Below, piece by piece: positions 1 through 11,000 of a stretch of 46,605 bases of DNA (the first letter of the stretch is position 1; every line of letters starts with the position of its first letter). The stretch covers positions 1 to 46,605 of IMG/VR virus record IMGVR_UViG_3300017963_000095; one strand, given 5' to 3'. The DNA is from a virus. The notes below the pieces were generated by a model that searched no databases, was not told where the DNA came from, and saw only the letters and a list, made by a program, of their open reading frames with translations. A program made the position numbers and the translations under genes.

Positions 1-123
1 CCTCGACCACTTGAAGTGATCCGGTTACAGTGATGTTGCCTTGTAGCTGAACGTAGCGATCCCCGCTAGCGTAGTTGCTGAAGACGTAGAAAGTGCCGGT
101 GAGTACGCACGGATCCCAGTAGA
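1..123. repeat. Left copy of terminal direct repeat
   Basis: These 123 bases are identical to 46483-46605. The repeat lies inside a tail-fibre reading frame that stays open across the joined ends, so the contig is best read as a circle of about 46,482 bp. A genuine packaging repeat would normally lie between genes, so an assembly overlap of a circular or circularly permuted genome is the simpler reading. Confidence 0.95.
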
Positions 124-1489
124 AGGTTCCGTTAACGCTCTGGCTGATGTAGAAAGGTGAGCCACCGCTCGTACTGATCGTGGCGGTGGCATCGGGAACG
201 AAGTTGCCCCCGGTAGCATCGATTGCCATCCAGAAGGCTCCCCCGCCAGAGAGGGCGAAGGTCGAGTTTGCGCCCAGCGTCACCGTGCCGTAAGTGTTGG
301 ATGTGGTAAGTGCCACATAGCTAAGAGTCGCAGAAGCAGCTAGTGTCAAGTGATGAAATTTGGTTCCAACCCCTGCAGCGTTTGTCCACGTACAAGTACC
401 GGCAAAAACGAAAGTAGAGGTTTCTCTCAAGAGCGCATCATGCTTCTCGACGGAAGCGGCACAAGTGGTAAGTGTCCACGTCCCCGAACCGCACAGGCAG
501 TCGGACGCCGAAAGACCGGAGCGCCAGTAAGCGTTTCCGGTGATGTCCACGTCTTGGTCGTTGGCATCGAAAGTGCCAAGCACCTGATCAAACTCGCTCG
601 TGATGTCGAGTGCGTCCTGAAGTTGGAAGGTTCCGCCGCTTCCATTGATCTCGAGATCGTAGAGCGAGTTCCCGTTGGTGGTGATCGTCTTGGTGCCTGA
701 TGTGGCGTTGAGCTTCCACGTTGTGTTCGACGCAGCCACCGTGCCCGAAGCCAGCGTGAGGTTCCCGCCGATAGTCACGGCGAGATCATTCGCGTCGAAC
801 GTACCGGCGGCTACCTCGAAATCACCTAGCACCGTGAGCGCGTCCTGTAGCTCGAAGGTGCCGCCGCTACCGTTCACCTTGAAGCTCGAGAACGAGTAGC
901 TATTGGAGGTGATGGCAACCGTTCCACTCGTAGCGGTCATCTCCCAAAGCGTAGTCGATGCAGCCACCGTACCCGAAGCCAGTGTCAGATCCCCGCCTAT
1001 CGACACGTCGAAATCGTTGGGGTCAAACGTCCCGGCGATGGTTTGCAGATCACCACTCACGGTTAGGGCATCTTGCAACGTATAAGTACCACTACCGTTG
1101 TTGAAAACGGTGGAGTACAACATGTTCCCCGCTGTAGTTATGGCAACGGCCCCACCGTTAGTAAACAGGAAGATGATCCCTGTGCCGGTTGAAGCGAGAC
1201 CTCCTGACTGCAAGGTGAAGGTGTCGTTGTGAACTTCCAGTGTAGGGTTTCCACCGACAACTGTGGCTTTGAGCTGGTAGTTATACCCAGATTGAACTAG
1301 CGTTTTGCAGTGACGAGTGGCCCCAGAAAGCATTTCGCAATCTGAGGGACTGTTTGCGTCGAAGTGTACATTGGAGTCTGATGTGGGCACGCCAGCGCCA
1401 CCGGACCCGCCGCTAGACGATGCCCAGTTATTTGCGCTGTCCCAATCACCATCAGCGTCATCGTCTACCCAGTAGCGTTCGTTAGCCAC
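1..1489 (-). CDS. Tail fibre / beta-repeat adhesin, N-terminal part (continues at 46482)
   Basis: This is the 5' part of a 1642-residue fibre gene cut by the window ends. I chose a GTG start at 1487-1489, reading MANERYWVDDDADGDWDSAN. A GGAG ribosome site lies about 8 bases upstream, at the end of the adaptor gene. The frame is open from here to base 1 and then in phase with 46482-43043. After an N-terminal region there are three tandem repeats of about 70 residues, each containing GGTF(E/Q)LQDAL and later a GTFDANDxxV-type strand. Such Gly/Thr/Ser/Asn-rich short strands are typical of beta-solenoid phage fibres. It follows the short adaptor gene, which probably anchors it to the tail. The role, host surface recognition, is inferred from position and repeat type; no receptor-binding domain or enzyme motif was recognised. 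Confidence 0.8.
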   Translation of the reverse strand, partial: MANERYWVDDDADGDWDSANNWASSSGGSGGAGVPTSDSNVHFDANSPSDCEMLSGATRHCKTLVQSGYNYQLKATVVGGNPTLEVHNDTFTLQSGGLASTGTGIIFLFTNGGAVAITTAGNMLYSTVFNNGSGTYTLQDALTVSGDLQTIAGTFDPNDFDVSIGGDLTLASGTVAASTTLWEMTATSGTVAITSNSYSFSSFKVNGSGGTFELQDALTVLGDFEVAAGTFDANDLAVTIGGNLTLASGTVAASNTTWKLNATSGTKTITTNGNSLYDLEINGSGGTFQLQDALDITSEFDQVLGTFDANDQDVDITGNAYWRSGLSASDCLCGSGTWTLTTCAASVEKHDALLRETSTFVFAGTCTWTNAAGVGTKFHHLTLAASATLSYVALTTSNTYGTVTLGANSTFALSGGGAFWMAIDATGGNFVPDATATISTSGGSPFYISQSVNGTFYWDPCVLTGTFYVFSNYASGDRYVQLQGNITVTGSLQVVE

Positions 1490-1493
1490 AGTA

Positions 1494-2060
1494 CTACTCC
1501 TTGCCCAGGTGGAACCACGAGATGAGCAGAGACATCGCCGCCGCGTTTTCCTCGTGCGCGGCAGCGTTCTCCTCGGAGGCAGCAGCCGCATCGGCAGCAG
1601 CCTCTGCGTTCGCCACTGCATTGAGGAGATCATCCCTCAGGTCATCGGGATCCTCGCCAGATGAGACCGTGACCTTGACACAGCGGTCGAGCTGCTCCTG
1701 TAGCTGCTGCATCATCATCACGTCATAATCGAGCTGCGTTTCGGCAGTGTCAGGGTAGAAGCCTCCCTGGTTGTGGAAGTCGGTCTCCTGCAGGAGATCC
1801 AACTCACGCAGGACAGTGAGCTTCTCCCCGATGGCCAGCGGCGAACCGGAGATCGGGTAGGTGACGTTGCCACCCGCTTCCTCGCCCACACCGCTCACCG
1901 TGTAGTCTGTGTTCAGCACCAAGGTAGTCTCCACCCCATCGGAGTCGGTGTGGATCACGGTGAGATGATCCTCATCGTAGATCTTGAAGTTGTAGGGGAA
2001 GACAGTGGTGACATCGTTCCCGTCGTAGCTTACCTTCTGGTTCTCGCTGGAGACCGTCAT
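1494..2060 (-). CDS. Tail-fibre N-terminal adaptor protein
   Basis: A 188-residue protein starting MTVSSENQKVSYDGNDVTTV, followed by FPYNFKIYDEDHL. This opening (a strand, then a F-x-(F/Y)-x-F-type turn, then a DYTVSG strand) is typical of the phage tail-fibre attachment domain. The C-terminal third (about residues 145-178) is an alanine/glutamate-rich coiled-coil stretch, as in fibre stalks. Fibre function seems split between this short anchor and the long repeat protein that follows at 1489. The TAG stop is five bases before the fibre GTG, and the fibre ribosome site sits in this gene's last codons. Attachment to the tail hub is inferred from family resemblance. Confidence 0.75.
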   Translation of the reverse strand: MTVSSENQKVSYDGNDVTTVFPYNFKIYDEDHLTVIHTDSDGVETTLVLNTDYTVSGVGEEAGGNVTYPISGSPLAIGEKLTVLRELDLLQETDFHNQGGFYPDTAETQLDYDVMMMQQLQEQLDRCVKVTVSSGEDPDDLRDDLLNAVANAEAAADAAAASEENAAAHEENAAAMSLLISWFHLGKE

Positions 2061-2062
2061 GG

Positions 2063-5000
2063 CTATTTCTCCTTGACCTTTTTGTACAGACGCCTCGCAT
2101 CCGAAATCGGGTTAGAGAAGGGGACACCTGTGAACCATTCCAGGGTTCTCCAAGTCTCGAAAGCCCCCTCCCCGATCTTCCCTGACCTGAACTTCTTCAC
2201 CGCTCTAGCCGCCCGCGTGACACCCTGCGTGATCGGCAGCTCCGCTGGCCCGTACTCGAACGTCCTAGCGACTAGGTTGAGACCGGGGACACCGCCCAGG
2301 AGATCTGTACCCGGCTGAAACAGGAACTCCCACCACTTCGGTCTCTCGTCCTCGTTGTAGAAGATGAAAGCCGGAATGAGCATAGCCATCGCCGGGAGGA
2401 TCCGCTCGTTGATAATGTAGCTGCCGAGCGACTTTGCGCTGATCTGGCCGCGCTTGATCCCGGCTACCCTGTGCATGAAGCGGTTGAAGTCGACGCTCTT
2501 GAACGACATGAACTGGGTGAGCAGGCGCACCGCACCTTCGTCTGCCTGCACGGCGCTCTGGTCCGTAGGCATGCCGGATGGCTGAGTGGTCCGCACGATC
2601 CTTCGTGCGTAGCGCACCGCAGCCTCCATGGCTTCCTCTGGGGTGGTGGCTTCCTTCACACCCTCCAGGCCCAGCTCGAGCGCCTGCTTGTACGCACCCA
2701 GCCACACGGAATAGGTGGTCACTGCATCGACTGCGCGGATCCCCAGGAAGGCAATCTCCTGGCACCACTGCCGCGTGCGCTTGATCTTGTTGAGGAAGCC
2801 GCCGCGAGCGAAGTCGATGTTCCTCGTGAAGTCGCGCATCTCCCGCGTGATGCTTCGGCTCCTCGCCTTCATGAACGGATCCACGGAGTGGATGAACTCG
2901 ATGATCTTGCCCGGTGACTTGCCCATGTCTTTATCACCGGTCAGCAGCGTGGATGCTCCGTAGGCGATGTACTTGTAGCCCGAGAGGTTCTGCGCCGAAT
3001 CGTTCATCGCCTGGACTGCGTTCGCTGCCGAGAGCGCCTGCTTTCCAGACGTGAGAACGCGCAGGCCCAGCGCCGAGACCGTGTGCAACGCACGCAACTG
3101 CTCGACCGCCCGGTTCATCGGCCCCTGGAGTTTGCGCTCAGGCCGCGCCGTGCGGTTCAGCCATCCCCGCAGCGCCTTGTACTGAGGGAGACCGAACTTG
3201 GCCACGAAGGCTTCGTAGAAGTCCTTGTTCGTGGTCAGGCGCTGGAGATCGTAGAGCAGCTCCGTGTGGGTGATCTGGCGCACAGTCTTTGTGAACCTGT
3301 CGACCAGCACGCCCAGCGAGAGATCCGGCGGTCTGGTGGACAGACTCTCCCCGGTGCGCTCGTCGCGCACGCGAGCCTTGGAAGCCGTAGCGTCTGGCCG
3401 AGCCGAAGTGTACGTGGCCCGGTTGTAGAGATCGGCCAGGATATTGGACCGCTCGTTCCAGCGCCCAGCGTCTGGGTCCAGATCGGAATCGTAACGCAGC
3501 GGGTAGTAGCCGCCGCGCATGAGGATCTGCTCGCCCTCTGCTGACGTGGCCACGAAGGGCTGCGGCTCTTCCTTGGGAGGCCGCTTGAATGTGACAGCCT
3601 CAGAGACCCGAGCGAGATCGCTGTACACATCAATGGAATCCCACACGTCCTGCACGGCGCGAAGCGCATCGGCGGGAAGCACGGACACCAGGGAGTCGAG
3701 CTGCTCATCGCTGAACTGGTAGACACTCTTCTGCAGCGGACCACGGTTTGCATCGTTGCCCATGTTGAGGACAACGCAGAGGATCCTCTCGAACGTCCAC
3801 GCTTCCCAGCCTTTGATCTCGCGCAGAGCCGGTGGGATCGGAACTCCCGGTACATCGAAGAACTGACCTCTCTTCGCGTGAACCTGTTCCGCTGCTTTGG
3901 CGAGGCGCACGAAAGCCTGCTGGAGGCCGGGGATCCCCTCGCCGCCCTCCATATGCTTGGCCAGCATGTTGTCGTAGTTGGCATCGGCCAGGGAGATCAG
4001 ATCGTAGATCAGGCCAGCAGGCCCGGTCTTCTCTCCCTTGAGCGACACGTAGCCGTCCATCGCATCGAACAGGAACTCCATGCGCGTCATGTACGCGGCG
4101 AACTGAGCGGTCAGGCCATCGGCCTTGCCGAGCGTGGTGCCGCTGTCGCGAGTGCCCTGCTTGAAGTTGGGGAGCTTCTCGAGGCGGCTATTGATCTTGG
4201 TGACCAGCTCAGCTACACGCTCAACACCGAGCGCCTTGAGCGCATTCAGGTACTGGCCTCCCTCGTGGAGCAGCATCTGAATCGTGGCATTCAAGTCGTC
4301 GATCTGCTCGAAGGTGAGATCCTTCATGTTCATGTAGCCCACCGGAACCTGTTTCTCCTTCACCCAGGTGGGCACCGTGTCGTTGAGATCCACCAGTAGC
4401 CCGCGCAGATCTGCGTCCTCTCCCTCCTTCAACCCTATAGAGGGAAGCTCAAGTGGCTGGGCCTGGACAACAGCTCGCCATGTGGCCAGCGCCTCACCCC
4501 TGGTGGAGAAGACGCCGAGCCGGGTCTCACCGTCGTAGACTGCGTGAAGCGTGGAACCGTCCTCCTGCTTTTCCTGTTTGGTGCTGACAGTGCCTCGCTC
4601 CGGTACGGTGGTGTCGTTCACCCGGTACGCGAAGGCGAGATCCCGCACGGCGCGGGCATAATCCGGCTGCGTGTTCTTGAGCCGACCGTTCAGCGTCTTC
4701 CCGGCCAGCTTGCGGCGGATGCTCTCGTAGTGCTCGCGCAGCTTCACGGACTCGAGGATCAAGGCGTGGAACTTGAGCTGCCGCCTGCGGGCCTCGAGCG
4801 CAGCCTTGGCATCTCCGCGCCGAGCTGCGGCGATGGCCTTGCGAGCGTACTCCGCTTCCCGCGCAGCCCACTTCCTGAACTGCATGGCTTCGCGAGCGTT
4901 GACCGTCTTGCGGAGATCCTCACGAGCCTGATCACGCAGCGCCTTCATCTTCGCCCTGCGCAGCGCCTGGGGCTCCCTCGCCTTCTCCTGCCCGCGAGCG

Positions 5001-8000
5001 AGCGCCTCGAGCCGGTTGATGTCCCTCTGGATGAGATCGAAGGTGGCCTCGCTGTGCGTGGTCTCCACGCCAGTCTCGACCGCTGCTTTGATGTTGCGGA
5101 TATGCCGCGCCTCGATCTGGTTGGCTCTGTCCTCGATAGCCTGATCCCGGTTCACGGCATCCTTCATCGCGAGCACCATCTGGTGCGGATCCTCGAAGCC
5201 GTACTTATCGGCCAGGGTCTCGAGCTGGGATCTCCTGTCCACGTCAGTTGACCAGTTGAGGAAAGCGTCGAACTGCGGCGAAGGCTGCTGCGCCTGCTCC
5301 GCGACGATCCCCTGACCATGCTTCCCACGCAACTCTGCGATCAACTGGCCCAGCTCAGCCCCGGTGAAGAAAGACGCCAGATCGTCAGGGTTGATGCCTC
5401 CCTGTTCCTGTGCGTCCTTGAGCGCCTGATACGTGGGCAGCGCATCGATCTCATCGACTGCCTGCGACACGATCCCGATCCGCCCGCCGGTCTGATCCCG
5501 CCACTCCTTCACCCTGGTCTGCACGGCTTCGCGGACCCGGCGCTCCTTCTCGTCCTCGGCCTTCTTTCTGGCCTTCTCGATCTTCGCATCCTTCTCGTTG
5601 AGCAGGATGTCGCTGGCCGCTTCATACGTGCGGTAGTAGGCTTCGGCCACCTCGGCTTCCTGCTCCGTTGCGAGCCACGCGCCGAAGATCTGTCGCATCT
5701 CGGGAGCCACGCCTTCCCGCCCACCGAGCTTCGTGGAGATGTCCTTGTAGATGTCGAGCATCCAGTTTTTGAACCGGGTGAAGGAGTCGGTCAGCTCGAC
5801 TGCGGGAGCCTTCCCTTCCATGAAGTAGGCTTCCCACTCGTTGATGATCTTCTCGATCCCTTCGACGTTGAACTGTCCACCCGCGAACCGCTGCAGTTCC
5901 TCGTACTCCGCAAGGAGCGCCTCGTCTGCGGTTCCGCTCTCGACCGCTTCCTGCAGGAACTTCAGAGCGATGTGGCCCAGCTCGTGAACCGGAGTACTGG
6001 TGTCCCAATTCCCCTGGAAGAGCCTGACGTGGATGTCCTGGCCAGTGAACGTGACGGCTCCCCGGCGCTGCTGCTGGAAGGTCTCTGCCCGCTCTCGAGT
6101 CTCTGCAGCAGTTAGACGTTTTACTTGTACTGCCGCTGGAATACTCCCGATCTTCGTTGGGGTGACTTCGTACTCAACACCCAGTACGGCTTGAACCTCT
6201 TCTGCAAGAGACTGGTTAGTGAACCCCTTCTGATATCTGCGCCGATCCGTGTTAGGCTGAATGATGAAGCCGCCGGGATCACCCGCTACAGCAGTCTTGT
6301 TCTTTGCCTTGGCTACCCCTCGACCTCGAGTACCGATCAGAGCAGTGCCGCCAACCCGCAGCACGTTTCCGATGTTCTCGATGACTACCTGTCGCTCTGC
6401 GGGCGGCAACACGTTCAGGACGTTCAAGGAGACTACTGCACCGTACTTCTTCTTAGGAACGTCCGTGTAGTCAGGCTCGTAGTCTGCTCCAGGGAACGGC
6501 TCAAACGCTTCTGCCTGCGGACCTAGCTCCTTAGTGCCAACACCCTTCCCAGCACCGAAGTCCAATACCGTACCCTCGGACAGCCCCAACGTCTTGAGCT
6601 TCTCTCCTGCAGCCCGATACGTGCCAACGGTAGTAGTGATCTGGGTGAAAGCCGTATTCTCAGGTGGCACGTCTACTGTCTCGAAGCTAACTGAAGTATC
6701 AACCTCTCCAACAGGAGCAACTGCCTGCCCAAAAGTCTCAGCCTCTATCACCCGCGTGCGCTTCGCCACCTCGCTAGCCACCGCTGGCGTCTTCTCGAGT
6801 GTAGCCTGGGGAAGCTCGCTGAGCGAGGCGCTCATGTGGCAAGAACTGGTGCAGTTGTTGCAAGCGTCCTTGTCCGCACCCGCAGCGCAACAGAGCGAGC
6901 CTGGATTTGAATCGAGTGTGCCTGCCAGCGTCTGGAAGATCTTCTGCGCATCTGGCTGCGCCTTGATGTACTCTTCCACCCTCTGGTACGCGGCTCGCAC
7001 TTTCGTGGGCACGTCCTTGGCTCGAGTCTCTACCAGCTCCATCATCCGGCGCTGGATCTCGGTGGCTTCCTTAAAGCGTCCCTCGCGCCTCGCCCGCTGA
7101 AGCTTTTCACTCAGATCGAAAGCCTTGTCCTCCTCTGGTGGCGTGCGCTCCTGCGCGAAGACGTGCCACTCGCCCTCCTCATCCTGCACCACTGCGATAC
7201 GAGCAGTGAAGTTCCCGATCTCCCCCTCACCCAATACCCGACTTACAGTATCGGAATACATGCCTGGGCGAATGGCTGCGTGCATCCACGTCTGCAACAT
7301 CTCAGGATGCTCGCGGGCGTACTGCACAATCTCTTCCGCAGTGCCCACCACTATGCGCGGCAACACGCGGATCTGCGGGTAGTCTTTCAGAATCTGCTCG
7401 TACTTCTCGACGGAGTATCCGTACTTCCGGTAGAGTTTCCCGTCGATCACCTTGGCTTCGCGCCCCTGCTGCGCGTAGAGATCGATGATCGCCTGCTGGA
7501 TTGCGGTGTTGTCGCTCTCTCCTTCAAGCGCACGGCTGAGCTGCAGATTTGAAGCGAAGGAATCGGCCAGCTCATCTTCCTGTATCGGGATCCAGTACGG
7601 ATCGAGCGAAGGCTGCACGAGAACGTGCTCGATGCTGATGCCCTCGTTACTGATCTGGGCCAGCATCCTGAAAGTGGCATCCTGCTTCGTGATGATCTTG
7701 AGCTTCAGCCCACGCATGTCAGCGTGGCGCACCACATCGCGAAGCTGCCCGTACTGCCGATCCGTGAGATCGCCCTGACCGTTCACCCGCAATCCGCCGA
7801 CACTGTTCAAGAGATCGATGCTCTCCTGTGAAAGCTGCAGAATCTCCCCGGTGTACGCGGCTCGCGAATAGAAGGAGATCGTGTTGCCGCCCATTCCCAT
7901 GCCGGTCACGTAGCAGCCATCGAAGTAGCAGCCGTGCGAGCCGATCATGAACATCGGACAGGCTGAGTTCAGATTCAGGGCGGCACCGGTCTTCTCCGCT

Positions 8001-11000
8001 CTCTTGAGCGAGAGCGCCACTCCCTTGTCGGTCTTGGCCACGTTGGAGATGGGCTGATCCACGAACTTGATCGGTGCTTCCATCTCGGTGTTCGCGAGAT
8101 ACGCGGCCTCGACTGCGATGGTCACCTCTTCACGGAAAGCCTCGAAGACCGCATCGGGGAGATAGTCCATGAAGGTCTGCGCGAACGAGCGCCGGAATCC
8201 CCCGAACTGCGGTTTGTAAGGATCGACCTCGCCCTCAGGACCGAGCTTCTTCATCCGGCGCTCGATCCCCAGCGTGACGATCCCCTGATCGTTGATCAGC
8301 GTAGTGCTGCCGAACATCTCGTTGACATCGGCCTGGATCTGCTCGATCTCCGCACGAAGCGCCTTATCCTTGGCCAGCACCTTGTTGATCTGGAAAGCAC
8401 TGGGCCTGCCGTGGCCTCCAGTGATTGGACCGATGGCGTTGATCGTCGCACCCAACTCAGCGATCTTCGCCTCGAGTTGGGTCTTCTGCTCTTCCGTAGT
8501 GTCTTCGGCCTTGAGTTGCTTGTTGAGTTCAGCCCGCTCCGCAGCCGCCCGCTCTCGAACTGCTACCATCCTGCGCAGCAGCGCATCGGAGACTCGTGCG
8601 TTGGGCTTCTCACCAGCCAACTCCAGCGCCTTGTCGAGCTGCGCTTTCGACTGAGGGTCTGTCTTTAACCGGTAACGCAGTTCCTCGGCAGTGGTGATCT
8701 GCGCACCGACCGCAGCCTGTAGCCGCCGGTCGAAATCAGCCAGACGATCCAACGTGGCAATCACCTGTTCCGACTGCTCACTGAGACCCGTTGTTTCCCG
8801 AGCGAACTCGAAGACCTGATTCGTGAGTTGGAAAAGCGTCTTTGGCTTGCCCTGAGGATCCACCTCGCTGGCCTGCTCGAAGTTCGGGTCAGCATCGATG
8901 GTGAAGCGCACCCGCTCAGCCAGTGCCTCTGCCGTAGTTCCCTTGATCCTCGCTCCGCGTTTCAACACCCGATCCAGAAGCTCGACATAGTCACGAGCGT
9001 AGCTGGCGGGCATACCGGTCTCCTCGAACTGCCGCTGATACGCGAGTCGCTGCTCAGCGGACATGCCCTTCGGACTGGTGGTCATCATGTCGCGGAAGAT
9101 CAGCGCACGGTCAGTGGCAACGTCGATCTCGAACTGCATGGCCTGAACTTGCTCAGCCACGGTCATGCCGTCAGCGCCGAAACGAAGATGGTTGAAGAGA
9201 TCCGTTCCTATCTGGGTTGGGGCTATCGTCGCCCATGCACCAATCGTGAAACGGATCTCTTCGTTCTCGGCTAGTGCTTGGTTGAAGGTCTGCTCGTCCA
9301 GGCCGAGCGCCTGCAGCGTCTGCTTTTGAATAGCCTCAGGCACCAACTGCATGAAGGTCTCAGCGTCGATGCCCACGTCCCTGATGACTTGGTTCGGGTT
9401 TGTACCCGCCACCATAGCGTCGATGGCCTGCTGCAGCTTCTCAGGATCGCGGACAGCGAGTGGTGTCTCTTCAAGTATCTTGGAAATCTCGCTCAACGCG
9501 GCTCGCTGCCGAGCGTTCATGGCTACCCGGCGCATCCCTGTAGCCACGGACCCGATACCCAGCAGCGCGGAGCTGGTGCCTACGAGCAGTCCTTCGTAGA
9601 GACCTTCCTTGAAGGAACCGAACATCTCGTTGAGGATCTGCTTGACTGTGAAGTCCTCTTTGGTGGCTCGCGCACCGAGCGTACCGGCGGTCGAGACCAT
9701 GTTCTGCAGGGTCTCCTGGCCGATGTTCTCGACCACGTCGACCACCACCTCACGGATGAGTGTGCCCAGCGCCTCCCTGGAAAGCCGCTCACGGATACCC
9801 AGGATGTTCCGCACGTTACCCAGCGTAGCTCGCTCGAGCAGCGTGTTGATCGCAGCCACCGGCACCGAAACACCCAGCGCAGCCCCGCTGCTGATACCCT
9901 CGTCCCGCAGATCCGCGTAAACGGAACCACCTTCTTGAATACCCACGAGACCCAGCGGGATCGCCGGGTTGATGGACCCCATGGCTACTTTGGAAAGCAA
10001 GTCTGCCGCGCTACCAGGGAGGTCCACAGCGAAGCGGTAGAAGCCGCCCACTTCATCAGTGAGCGCCGAAGCCGTATCTCTCGAACTGCGGATCTCCGCA
10101 GAAAGGATATCCTGCCTTCCGGCAAGATAGCGATCCATCTCCTGAGGGGTCATCTTGTCGAGCTTGCGCACTTCCTTTTGCGCATCGCTGTCACCCAACA
10201 GTGAGAGAAGGTAGACGTTCGCTACGTGAGACCACCGCTTATCAAAAGCCGCAGCCTCCTCCGGTGTGAAGTCTTCTCCCCGCTCGAACTCTGCAGTCTT
10301 GCGCTGCAGCCAAGTAGCGATGTCATCCGCCGCCTTGAGAAAGCCGAGCAAGCCTTTGCGCGGCCCCTCGAGCGCATTCTCAAAGCCGACTCCGATGTGC
10401 TCGCCCGCACCACCGTAGCGACTGACGAGCACGTTCTTCAGCGCCGTGAGCTGCCGTCCGCTATCCCAGGCAAGCGTCATGTTGTGCGGGTTCGCCGCCC
10501 ACTGGGCCAGCGCCTTGCTATCCTTCATCAGCTCGCGGAAATCTCTATAGAGGAAATCACGCTCTACGGCTGTGAAGTTGTCCCGCACGAAGTCCTCACC
10601 CAAACCCTCGGGAAGCAGGCGTGCGTAGAACTGGATCTTCGCTTCCTTGTCAGGCACCCGGCCTATCGTGACCTTCCACGCCTCGTCCGCGTCATCAAGC
10701 CAGTGCAGCGCCTGCTTGAACCCGAAGACGCCCGCTTGCCGAACAATGCTGGCGGTCTGCGCCGGGTCAGAGTTCAGGCGATGCCGAGTCTCAAGTTCGT
10801 TGAGCGTGATGTCGCTGACCGGTCTTCCTGGCCGGTCATAAGCAGCCCAACGGCTCTTGGGGACGTAGACACCGGGACCGATGATGCTGGTCTTCTGCGT
10901 GACCGCACGCGGCGATACTTGATTGAGGAAGGATCGCTGCTGAGCCACTTCACCCTGAAAGACCTCTTTGACCTCAGGGTCCAAACCACGAAACAGATCG

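Noticed and set aside
1-123. Terminal repeat as a T7-style packaging repeat
   Set aside because: It falls inside a continuous fibre frame; natural terminal repeats of this type lie between genes. Assembly overlap fits better, though reads are needed.
350-1085. Plus-strand frames opposite the fibre N-terminus
   Set aside because: They are shadows of the minus-strand repeat gene, whose frame is continuous and repeat-structured.
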